A stretch of DNA of 9,659 bases from an uncultured Collinsella sp. (GTDB lineage Bacteria; Actinomycetota; Coriobacteriia; Coriobacteriales; Coriobacteriaceae): contig URNQ01000052.1 of assembly GCA_900549245.1 (NCBI GenBank), forward strand, positions 1 through 9,659, given 5' to 3'. The stretch's first letter is position 1. The number at the start of each line of letters is the position of its first letter. The notes under the pieces are model-generated. The model saw only the letters and a list, made by a program, of their open reading frames with translations, was not told the DNA's origin and searched no databases. Shown here piece after piece: positions 1 to 5,743 of this stretch. The position numbers and the translations under genes were made by a program.

Positions 1-465
1 CGCGGTCGCACACTGGCGGCCGACGGCACGTGGGATGCGGAGGGCAAGGCCACCGTCACCACGGGCGAGGACGGCCGCGTGACCCTCTCGGGCGTGGACT
101 CGGGCAAGCTGGAGGTCCGCGAGCTCAAGGCGCCCAAGGGCTACACCGCCTTCGAGGGCACGCGCTCCGTGACGGTCAAGGCCGAGGGCCTGGACGTCGA
201 CCAGGTGGCCGCCGCCAAGCCCAAGCTCACCATCACGGCCGAGTCGCCCCTGCGCGCCGACAGCGCGGACGGGTCGACGGGCAGCCTGGAGGCGTCGCTC
301 ATCAACACGCCCACCGGCACACCCCCTAGCATTACCACCGGAGGCTTTATGCCCTCGACTGGCGATATGGCAATGTACGCCGCGGCCGCCGCAGCGGTCG
401 CCGGAGCCGCACTCCTCGTGGTCGCGCTCCTGGTCAAGCGGGGAGGTGGCAGCCATAAAGAGTAG
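1..465 (+). CDS. C-terminal part of a CnaB/SpaA-type LPXTG-like surface protein, probably an ancillary pilin (5' end outside the window)
   Basis: The reading frame is open from base 1 and gives 154 residues to the TAG stop, so the start lies upstream. The first ~50 residues are the end of a CnaB (SpaA-like) beta-sandwich: a 'TGEDGRVTLSGV' strand followed by an E-box-like LEVRELKAPKGY (residues 37-48). In such domains the E-box glutamate (here Glu41) helps form an intramolecular isopeptide bond. After a further beta-rich stretch comes a sortase sorting signal, MPSTG (117-121), then a hydrophobic Ala/Val/Leu membrane segment and a short basic tail (VKRGGGSHKE). The product should be exported, cleaved at the Thr-Gly bond and joined to the pilus or cell wall. 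It lies 108 bases before the major pilin on the same strand with no terminator between, so co-transcription is likely. The first 300 bases are much richer in GC than the pilin that follows. A tip or basal ancillary pilin is the best guess; a non-pilus surface adhesin is possible because most of the protein is missing. Confidence 0.85.
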   Translation, partial: RGRTLAADGTWDAEGKATVTTGEDGRVTLSGVDSGKLEVRELKAPKGYTAFEGTRSVTVKAEGLDVDQVAAAKPKLTITAESPLRADSADGSTGSLEASLINTPTGTPPSITTGGFMPSTGDMAMYAAAAAAVAGAALLVVALLVKRGGGSHKE

Positions 466-560
466 CTGGCAGCCCCACAGAGAGCGGGGCGAGACGTAGC
501 GAAGTAGATGCTAAGACACAGACAGACAGATTTAGATCAAATGGAATTCGAGCAGAAAGC

Positions 561-566
561 AGAGGA
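561..566 (+). promoter_or_regulatory. Ribosome binding site that sets the pilin start at 574
   Basis: AGAGGA lies 7 bases before ATG 574. No comparable site precedes the upstream in-frame ATG codons at 508 and 541. Those would add a charged, glutamine- and glutamate-rich extension in front of the signal peptide. Confidence 0.7.
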
Positions 567-573
567 AAAGAAG

Positions 574-2337
574 ATGAGCATGAGCAAGAACATCGCACGC
601 CTGGCAGTAACCGCCGGCCTCACAGCAGCGCTGAGCTTCGGCGGCGTCATGGCCCCGGTTACGATGGCGTTTGCTGAGGGTGTGCCAACGGTGGCTACGG
701 AGAAGGGCAAGGTGTTTATCACTGACCCTGACACTGAATATACCGAGACATCTTTCAAGGGCATCCAGATTTTCAAGGCGACGGTCACACAGAATAAGGA
801 TGAGGGCGTTTGGACTGGCGACAAGACACTTTCCGACATTGCTTGGGCAAACAATTCCGTAATGAATGCAGTGACTACGGCGTTCGATACTGATGAGCCC
901 AAGCCTGCTGGTTTCCCAACCGACGCAGACGCTAAATCTCCTCAGGCGTGGGCCCAGTTCATCAAAAAACACGGGAACGATAAAGATGGTAATAACGTCA
1001 ATGCCGGAAGCGTGCTCGACAAGATCGCTGCCGCACTTGAGGACTCGAAGGACTCGAATCTAACCTGGGCAAAACCGAGCAGTTCCAACAAGGGTAACTT
1101 TGAGAGTCTGGACCAAGGCTACTGGCTTTTCCTGACCGATGTGCCCAGTAAGACCGGCAATACTGACGTGTACACTTCGCCGATTTTCACCATTGTCGGT
1201 GGCTCTGACGTTAATGTAGCCCCCAAGAAGAGCGTCCCCAACGTGACCAAGGCCGTCAAGGACGACGCGACGAATGCCACGTTTAATAAGTCCGCCGACT
1301 CCCGCATGGATCAGCCTATCAAGTACCAGCTTGCCGGTACAGTTGCGAGCAACATCAACACCTACAGCACCTATGCGTATTCATTTACGGATAATCTGCC
1401 TGGCTCCATGACGGTTAAGTGCGACGAGGACGGCTCGCCGATCGTCGATGTCAAGATTGATGGCAAGACCGTCAAGGCTGATCCTGCATCCGGCTACACA
1501 AAAAGCTATTCGGGCGGCGTACTCACCGTTAGCTTTGTAGACCTCAAGTCCTGCGTTGATGAAAAAGATAATGCAATTAGCGTTAACGGTTCGTCTAATG
1601 TGACGGTTGAATACGAGGCAAAACTCGACTCTACCAAGATCTTTGATGATAAGGGTAAGATTAAAGATGCTTTCCAGGGTTTGGTTGGCAAACCCCAGAA
1701 AAATACGGTTACGCTGACCTATTCTAACAACCCGCACGGCAATGGAACCGGCACCACGGTTGAGCACTCTGCTTATGACTACACCTATGGCATCGATGTC
1801 ACCAAGGTGGGCTCCGATGATGAAAATAAGGGGCTCGCGGGCGTTGAGTTCACGCTGCAGGAGCAGGGCGATGATGGTAACTATATCAAGGCGGATGGTA
1901 CCAAGACGCCTGATAGCGAGCAGGCCAAGCTGACGACCGACGCAAGCGGCAAGATCAACGTTGTTGGTCTTGATGAGGGTACTTACGTCCTTACGGAGGT
2001 CAAGCCGGCGCCTGGATATAACAACTCCCACAGCGCTGGCATCACGTTCACCATTACTCGCGGGGCGCTTCCGGCAGACGATACGACTGTTGTTAACCCG
2101 GGCTGCACTCTTGCTAATGTTACTGATGAGAATCTCGTCAAGGTGGCTCAAACTAATACCGAGGCTGCTGACGGCAAGGTACACCTCACTGTCACCGACC
2201 AGCAGGGCTTCGGCCTTCCCCTCACCGGTCTCAACGGCGTGACCTTCACTTGGATCGCTGGTGGCGCGGTGCTGTGCATCGGCGTGGCGCACCTCATCCG
2301 CAGCCGTAAGCAGGCTGAGGAGTCCGAGCAGGAGTAA
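574..2337 (+). CDS. Major (shaft) pilin, SpaA-type, with LPLTG sorting signal
   Basis: This 587-residue protein has the full architecture of a sortase-polymerised pilus backbone subunit. Residues 1-34 are a Sec signal peptide, with cleavage probable after AFA (32-34). An N-terminal pilin domain runs to about 210. Lys218 in VNVAPK is the likely pilin-motif lysine, which the sortase joins to the next subunit. Residues ~240-395 resemble the fimbrial isopeptide 'D2' domain (KYQLAGTV, YSFTDNLPGSMTV). A CnaB domain covers ~405-545, with Lys411 in IDVTKV and a canonical E-box YVLTEVKPAPGY (471-482, Glu475). LPLTG (548-552), a hydrophobic segment and a basic/acidic tail (RSRKQAEESEQE) end it. The last CnaB strand reads TVTD (Asp542) where Asn is usual, so a Lys-Asp bond is possible. 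The start at 574 is chosen for its ribosome binding site and an immediate signal peptide. A strong terminator follows. Its sortase is separated from it by two unrelated genes. Base composition is clearly lower in GC than in the flanking pilus genes. Confidence 0.9.
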   Translation: MSMSKNIARLAVTAGLTAALSFGGVMAPVTMAFAEGVPTVATEKGKVFITDPDTEYTETSFKGIQIFKATVTQNKDEGVWTGDKTLSDIAWANNSVMNAVTTAFDTDEPKPAGFPTDADAKSPQAWAQFIKKHGNDKDGNNVNAGSVLDKIAAALEDSKDSNLTWAKPSSSNKGNFESLDQGYWLFLTDVPSKTGNTDVYTSPIFTIVGGSDVNVAPKKSVPNVTKAVKDDATNATFNKSADSRMDQPIKYQLAGTVASNINTYSTYAYSFTDNLPGSMTVKCDEDGSPIVDVKIDGKTVKADPASGYTKSYSGGVLTVSFVDLKSCVDEKDNAISVNGSSNVTVEYEAKLDSTKIFDDKGKIKDAFQGLVGKPQKNTVTLTYSNNPHGNGTGTTVEHSAYDYTYGIDVTKVGSDDENKGLAGVEFTLQEQGDDGNYIKADGTKTPDSEQAKLTTDASGKINVVGLDEGTYVLTEVKPAPGYNNSHSAGITFTITRGALPADDTTVVNPGCTLANVTDENLVKVAQTNTEAADGKVHLTVTDQQGFGLPLTGLNGVTFTWIAGGAVLCIGVAHLIRSRKQAEESEQE

Positions 2338-2437
2338 CGCTCGCTCACCCATCCCTTTGGCAGGTGGGATGTGATGGCCATGAGACTTGCGGACACTTTT
2401 CTCGTCCATTGACGTTCTTGCTTTGCCACTCTCTTTT

Positions 2438-2475
2438 CGGGGCAGACTCCGCACTGGAGTCTGCCCCGTTTTTTT
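2438..2475 (+). terminator. Intrinsic terminator of the pilin operon
   Basis: A perfect 13-bp stem (left arm 2438-2450, right arm 2456-2468) encloses a 5-base loop, GCACT, and is followed at once by seven T residues (2469-2475). It lies about 100 bases after the pilin stop codon. It should stop most pilin transcription before the regulator/nucleotidyltransferase pair and the sortase. Confidence 0.93.
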
Positions 2476-2491
2476 GGCAGCATAGCTAGGC

Positions 2492-2587
2492 TCCACCGTC
2501 CGATGTAGCTCGTTCGTCATCGCGTTTCTTGACTCGTATGAGGTTCGGTTTAAGGTCCGTAGGCGCACGCGCGGTGCGGACGGTGGA
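2492..2587. repeat. 11-bp perfect inverted repeat enclosing a 74-base spacer
   Basis: TCCACCGTCCG at 2492-2502 is matched by its exact reverse complement at 2577-2587. The spacer has GC-rich segments that could pair further (CGCG near 2521 with CGCGCG near 2567), so a transcript could fold as a closed structured RNA. It could equally be the paired ends of a small element. No coding signal was seen inside, and no tRNA or known riboswitch pattern was recognised. Confidence 0.45.
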
Positions 2588-2591
2588 AGGC

Positions 2592-2615
2592 ATTTGCGCC
2601 GCAACAAGCGCAAAT
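2592..2615. repeat. Hairpin: 8-bp stem ATTTGCGC/GCGCAAAT, 8-base loop
   Basis: Left arm 2592-2599 and right arm 2608-2615 are perfect complements around an 8-base loop. No T tract follows on the plus strand, so it is not a typical terminator in that direction. It stands only three bases before the next hairpin, which also has an 8-base loop. Confidence 0.5.
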
Positions 2616-2618
2616 AAG

Positions 2619-2646
2619 AATGCCCGGGGGTCGGATCCCGGGCATT
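2619..2646. terminator. GC-rich hairpin, weak or bidirectional terminator candidate
   Basis: A perfect 10-bp stem, AATGCCCGGG (2619-2628) with CCCGGGCATT (2637-2646), surrounds an 8-base loop. Neither side carries a real T tract: the plus strand continues TTAAC past the stem, and the minus strand gives CTTATTTG. It could be a weak terminator or attenuator, a structured RNA element, or a palindromic repeat. It is listed as a terminator only because that is the most common identity for such a stem between two operons. Confidence 0.35.
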
Positions 2647-2783
2647 TAACAAAAGCTGAAAACTAGGCCGCCCGCGCTCTCGTACACTTACGCGGGGTGC
2701 GTCGTTTTCTATTGCATTGTATCCCGAATCGCCCCGCCGATCCGGGACATTTTGAAAACTCAAATATGGGCTTAGGCGCGAAC

Positions 2784-2834
2784 GGAATCTCGTTAATTCC
2801 GAAAATTATGTATAATTCCAATATAAACTGGAAT
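2784..2834. promoter_or_regulatory. Putative operator: two GGAAT/ATTCC palindromes over the promoter
   Basis: Two inverted repeats of the same half-site flank and overlap the -10 element: GGAAT-N7-ATTCC (2784-2800) and ATTCCA-N8-TGGAAT (2815-2834). The half-sites are in opposite orientation in the two palindromes. The first covers the -35 region and the second covers the end of the -10 and the expected start of transcription. Binding by the winged-helix protein encoded next would block its own promoter. Autoregulation through inverted repeats is described for AbiEi antitoxins; here it is inferred. Confidence 0.5.
2811..2816 (+). promoter_or_regulatory. -10 element (TATAAT) of the regulator/nucleotidyltransferase operon
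   Basis: A consensus TATAAT stands 31 bases before the chosen ATG at 2847, in a locally AT-rich stretch of an otherwise GC-rich region. No good -35 hexamer is present at 16-18 bases (TCTCGT at 2788-2793 for a 17-base spacer). This suggests a promoter that depends on the -10 or on an activator. Transcription would start near 2823, giving a leader of about 24 bases. Confidence 0.6.
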
Positions 2835-2846
2835 CGAACGAAAACA

Positions 2847-3815
2847 ATGGAAATGAACGAAGCGCTAATCTACTTACAAGAAGCACTAGGCCTCTCCGCC
2901 AAGGCCAGAACTTGGCCTGGATCCGCACGCTTGCCGCTGTATCTGCGGGCGATTGACGTCCGCGCTGTTGACGCAAACGGTTTTTCGTTTTTGCTTGCAA
3001 GTTTGCCTACTGGCGTCGGGCTTCCCGAGGCTAAGAGGGTCTATAGTCAGCTAGCCTTGCGTGCGGAGACTCCTGTTGTCGTTTCGTTTCCTGATGCCGA
3101 TGCACGTCAGCGCAAAGCATTGGTCGCACAAGGGATTCCGTTTGTTTGCCCTGGCAGACAGGCTTTTCTTCCATTTATGGGAACAGCCTGCACGGAGAGG
3201 GGTGGTGCCCGGTTTCGCAACCACGCGACCAAGATGTCACCCAACGCGCAGGCTGCCGCAATCTGGGGAGCAGCCCAGGAGTCATATCGTCCCTATGACC
3301 TTTGTCGTGCGCTTGGGATCTCGGCAAGCCGCGCGAGTGAGGCCATAACCGAGCTTGTTGACAGGGGACTCGCGAGGCGCGAGCGTCGCGAGCGGCGTGT
3401 CGTCGTATTCCCTGTTGCCGTTGATCTTCTGCTCAGCGAACACATGGCAGAGCTCTCCTCGCCTGTCTCGAAGGTCTTTTTTGCAAGGAAGACGCCGCAG
3501 ATCGACTATCTTGTTGACGCCGGGGAGACGGCGCTCGCTGCGCGTTCGATGCTCGCTGCGCCGGGCATGGAACAAAAGGCCGTCTTAAGAAGTACATGGC
3601 GTCAACTGAGCGACCTCGAAGTCGCAGACGGGGAGTTGCCGGATAACGAGACGGCGATGATCCAAGTGTGGCGCTATGCACCCGTGTTTGCCGGCTTCTC
3701 CCGTGTCGACGACATTTCGCTTGCGCTATCTTTGGCGGCAATCGACGATGAGCGAATTCAGCTCGAAGTCGATCGCATGTTTGGAAAGGAATATCCATGG
3801 CAAGAAGCGCTGTAG
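2847..3815 (+). CDS. Winged-helix regulator, probable AbiEi-like antitoxin / MarR-type DNA-binding protein
   Basis: This 322-residue protein (start at ATG 2847) has no signal peptide or membrane segment. An N-terminal domain (~1-125) ends in GIPFVCPGRQAFLPFMGTA. A helix-turn-helix of winged type follows at ~131-190, with LCRALGISASRASEAITELV as recognition helices and a basic wing (RRERRERRVVVFP). The C-terminal half contains YLVDAGETALAARSMLAAP (221-239), IQVWRYAP, and SLALSLAAIDDERIQLEVDRMF. From memory, this order of motifs occurs in Firmicutes proteins annotated as MarR-like or AbiEi-related; I cannot verify that here. Its frame overlaps the nucleotidyltransferase gene by 19 bases, the usual layout of an antitoxin-toxin pair. 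A GTG at 2697 would extend the frame by 50 codons but would place the promoter and operator inside the gene, so it is rejected. ATG 2853 is an equally possible start because neither has a strong ribosome binding site. If not an antitoxin, it is a dedicated transcriptional regulator of its neighbour. Confidence 0.65.
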   Translation: MEMNEALIYLQEALGLSAKARTWPGSARLPLYLRAIDVRAVDANGFSFLLASLPTGVGLPEAKRVYSQLALRAETPVVVSFPDADARQRKALVAQGIPFVCPGRQAFLPFMGTACTERGGARFRNHATKMSPNAQAAAIWGAAQESYRPYDLCRALGISASRASEAITELVDRGLARRERRERRVVVFPVAVDLLLSEHMAELSSPVSKVFFARKTPQIDYLVDAGETALAARSMLAAPGMEQKAVLRSTWRQLSDLEVADGELPDNETAMIQVWRYAPVFAGFSRVDDISLALSLAAIDDERIQLEVDRMFGKEYPWQEAL

Positions 3816-4570
3816 AAGGTCTCCAAGAATTCCAGCAGCATATGCAAGAAGCTGTAGGATCGTATGCTCTTATCGGCGGCACGGCATGCGACATTTTGCT
3901 CGCGGAGGCGGGACTTCCGTTTAGGATGACTCACGATTTTGATGTGGTAATTGTCGCCGATGACCGGTTGCCTCAGACGGCAGAAGCTATATGGACTTTG
4001 GTGCGTGATGGCGGCTACCGCTGCGGCTGGGGCGAAGGCAAAGGCTCATGTTTTTATCGGTTTACAGAGCCTAAGAGGCCGGGTTACCCCCATATGATCG
4101 AACTCTTCGCGAAGTGCCCCGACTTTCTAAAGGGTCGTGAGGGGATTGATGTGGCGCCAATTCACGTTGATGAAAACATAAGCAGTCTTTCGGCAATTTT
4201 GTTGGACGATGCTTATTACAGCTTGTTCCTTCAGGGAATTCGGACCGTAGACGGCGTTTCGGTCCTGGGTACGGAATACATTGTCCCGTTCAAAGCGAAG
4301 GCGTATCTCGACCTAAAAGCCAGAAGGGAAGCGGGGGAGAACGTTGATTCGAAGAAGGTAAAAAAGCATAAACGCGATGCGCTGAGGCTTGCTCAGCTGC
4401 TCGGCGAGTCGGAAGGTGTCGACCTGGGCGGAGAACTGAAGGACGATATGCTTGCGTTTGTCAAAGATTGTGAGGTAGGCGACGTCAATCTGAAACAGAT
4501 CGGGGTTGCGGGCGTAACGATGGTGCAGTTGCTCGAGACGATGAAAGCAACATATGGCTTGATTGGTTGA
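3797..4570 (+). CDS. Nucleotidyltransferase-fold protein, probable AbiEii-like (type IV) toxin
   Basis: The 257-residue product carries the signature of minimal nucleotidyltransferases. ALIGGTACDILL (24-35) supplies the glycine-rich motif. RMTHDFDVVIV (43-53) supplies the two catalytic aspartates, Asp47 and Asp49. MIELFAK (100-106, Glu102) probably supplies the third carboxylate. Further on, VPFKAKAYLDLKAR (163-176) and KKHKRDALRLAQLL (189-202) match the Lys-rich helical region found in AbiEii/AbiGii-type proteins. AbiEii toxins are reported as nucleotidyltransferases that block growth and give phage abortive infection. Substrate specificity here is unknown. AAAGGA (3785-3790) precedes ATG 3797 by six bases, and the gene starts inside the end of the regulator gene, giving translational coupling. 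All visible catalytic residues are present, so it appears intact. An antibiotic- or metabolite-modifying nucleotidyltransferase is an alternative, made less likely by the overlapping regulator. Confidence 0.7.
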   Translation: MARSAVEGLQEFQQHMQEAVGSYALIGGTACDILLAEAGLPFRMTHDFDVVIVADDRLPQTAEAIWTLVRDGGYRCGWGEGKGSCFYRFTEPKRPGYPHMIELFAKCPDFLKGREGIDVAPIHVDENISSLSAILLDDAYYSLFLQGIRTVDGVSVLGTEYIVPFKAKAYLDLKARREAGENVDSKKVKKHKRDALRLAQLLGESEGVDLGGELKDDMLAFVKDCEVGDVNLKQIGVAGVTMVQLLETMKATYGLIG

Positions 4571-4585
4571 GTGGGGTTACGTGGC

Positions 4586-4616
4586 CCGGACGGTGCAGTC
4601 TAGCTGCGTTGTCCGG
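4586..4616. repeat. Symmetric hairpin between the nucleotidyltransferase and sortase genes
   Basis: CCGGAC (4586-4591) pairs with GTCCGG (4611-4616), and GCAG (4595-4598) pairs with CTGC (4604-4607), with a symmetric 3x3 internal loop between them. No T tract follows, so read-through into the sortase is expected. It may be an attenuator, a regulator site or chance. A TATTAT at 4638-4643 just after it could be a weak -10 for the sortase gene, but no -35 partner is visible. Confidence 0.35.
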
Positions 4617-4681
4617 CGCGGAGGCTCGCGAATCGGCTATTATTTGTTTAGACAACCTAAGCTGTAGAGGAGTGACCGGCG

Positions 4682-5620
4682 ATGGTGCAGGGCGCCAAAC
4701 ATATGAAGAGCAATAACGCCGCGGACAGCGGCGGCTCAAGCCCTCAGCCCAAACCTCAACCAAAGCCTAAGCGCCGTCGCAAGCGGCTGCCTCGCTGGGC
4801 CGATCGGCTCATCACCATCGTTATCATCCTTATCGGCGTGGGCCTTATGACCTGGCCGTGGATCTTGGACCGGCTCGAGGCCTCGGGCGTGTTCAACCAG
4901 ATCAGCACCGTGTCCAGCACCGTGGACGCGCTGTCTGCCGAGGAGCGCGAGCGCATCCTGCTCCAGGCTCGCTCCTTTAACGAACAGCTGGCGGGCGAGG
5001 CCACCGAGCTTCCCGCCGACCAGATCGAGCCCTACGCCCAGCAACTCATCTTTGACCGCGACCCCATGATGAGCTGGGTCGAGATCCCCTCCATCGACGT
5101 GAGCATGCCCATCTACCACGGCACGAGCGAAGAAGTCCTCATGGCGGGCGTCGGCCACCTGGAGGGCACGAGCCTGCCGGTTGGCGGCACCTCGACGCAT
5201 TGCGTGCTCACGGCGCACTCGGGCATGCGCAACCTGAGCATGTTCGACGACATCCATTCGCTGGAGCCCGGCGACCTGGTGCTGCTGCACACCATGAACA
5301 AGACGCTCGCCTATAAGATGGTGGACTCCGAGGTGGTGCTGCCCGAGGAGATGGAGTCGCTGACCATCGAGCCCGGCGCCGACAAGGTGACGCTCGTCAC
5401 CTGCACGCCCTACGGCGTGAACGACCATCGCCTGCTGGTGCATTGCGTGCGCACCAAGTACAACAAGAAGGACGTCGACAAGCAAAAGTCGCTGGCCGGC
5501 CGCCACTGGGGCAAGCGTGAGTTTGCCGTGCTCATCGTGGTCGTTGCCATTGTGCTGTTGCTGCTGGACATCGTGATCCACGCGGTCCGCAAGCGCCGCA
5601 AGGCCAAGGCCTCGGCATAA
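4682..5620 (+). CDS. Class C (pilin-polymerising) sortase
   Basis: The 312-residue enzyme should cleave Thr-Gly in LPXTG-like signals and link pilin subunits at the outer face of the membrane. Residues 20-37 form a Pro/Lys/Arg-rich cytoplasmic tail, ~43-60 the first membrane segment, and ~280-302 the second, followed by RKRRKAKASA. Having both N- and C-terminal membrane segments is typical of class C. The catalytic triad is clear: His179 in LTAHSG, Cys241 in TLVTCTPYG, Arg250 in NDHRLLV. The family-typical IPSIDVSMPIYHGTSEEV and GHLEGTSLPVGG precede it. The usual lid motif Asp-Pro-aromatic is not seen in the region before the catalytic core; the only Asp-Pro there is DPMM, close to the core. 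The start at 4682 is supported by AGAGGAG (4666-4672) nine bases upstream. Its substrates are probably the MPSTG and LPLTG proteins upstream, from which it is now separated by the regulator/nucleotidyltransferase pair. Confidence 0.93.
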   Translation: MVQGAKHMKSNNAADSGGSSPQPKPQPKPKRRRKRLPRWADRLITIVIILIGVGLMTWPWILDRLEASGVFNQISTVSSTVDALSAEERERILLQARSFNEQLAGEATELPADQIEPYAQQLIFDRDPMMSWVEIPSIDVSMPIYHGTSEEVLMAGVGHLEGTSLPVGGTSTHCVLTAHSGMRNLSMFDDIHSLEPGDLVLLHTMNKTLAYKMVDSEVVLPEEMESLTIEPGADKVTLVTCTPYGVNDHRLLVHCVRTKYNKKDVDKQKSLAGRHWGKREFAVLIVVVAIVLLLLDIVIHAVRKRRKAKASA

Positions 5621-5634
5621 GACATTCTCCAGAA

Positions 5635-5667
5635 CCACCACAATGGGGACAGGCACCTTTGTGGTGG
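5635..5667. repeat. Hairpin with a GGGGACAGGCACC loop core, possible REP-like element
   Basis: CCACCACAA (5635-5643) pairs perfectly with TTGTGGTGG (5659-5667) around a 15-base loop that contains GGGGACAGGCACC. I recall closely similar GGGGACAGG-type repeats scattered in many bacterial genomes near REP-associated (IS200-like) transposases. That link is from memory. It lies 15 bases after the sortase stop codon and has no T tract. Confidence 0.5.
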
Positions 5668-5678
5668 CCGGGGCTTTC

Positions 5679-5743
5679 AAACCATCACAACATTCGATGA
5701 AAATCCCGATTTTGGCGAAAAGCGTCGAATGTTGTGATGGTTT
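5679..5743. repeat. 19-bp perfect inverted repeat with 27-base spacer
   Basis: AAACCATCACAACATTCGA (5679-5697) is matched exactly by its reverse complement at 5725-5743. The spacer contains a further small stem, AAAAT/ATTTT (5700-5704 and 5709-5713). The right arm runs into TTTTT, so in RNA the element could act as a terminator for the sortase transcript. Its length and large spacer fit better with a dispersed palindromic repeat or a small non-autonomous element. Confidence 0.65.

Noticed and set aside
508..573. 22-codon N-terminal extension of the major pilin
   Set aside because: It is strongly hydrophilic, sits in front of a standard signal peptide, and its ATG lacks a ribosome binding site, whereas ATG 574 has one.
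2492..2587. tRNA gene (closing stem and a GGTTCG segment)
   Set aside because: The spacing of the possible arms does not fit a cloverleaf, and no D-arm or anticodon arm could be placed.
1381..2763. 460-codon open frame on the minus strand
   Set aside because: It runs opposite the pilin coding frame, whose signal peptide, E-box and sorting signal are unmistakable, and continues through the terminator. Its translation shows no recognisable domain.
2697..2846. GTG-initiated 50-codon extension of the regulator gene
   Set aside because: It would put the TATAAT element and both palindromes inside the coding region, and no ribosome binding site precedes the GTG.
4736..5680. 314-codon open frame on the minus strand
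   Set aside because: It mirrors the sortase gene, in which all catalytic residues are present. The translation is His/Val/Gln-rich, as expected for an antisense frame in GC-rich DNA.
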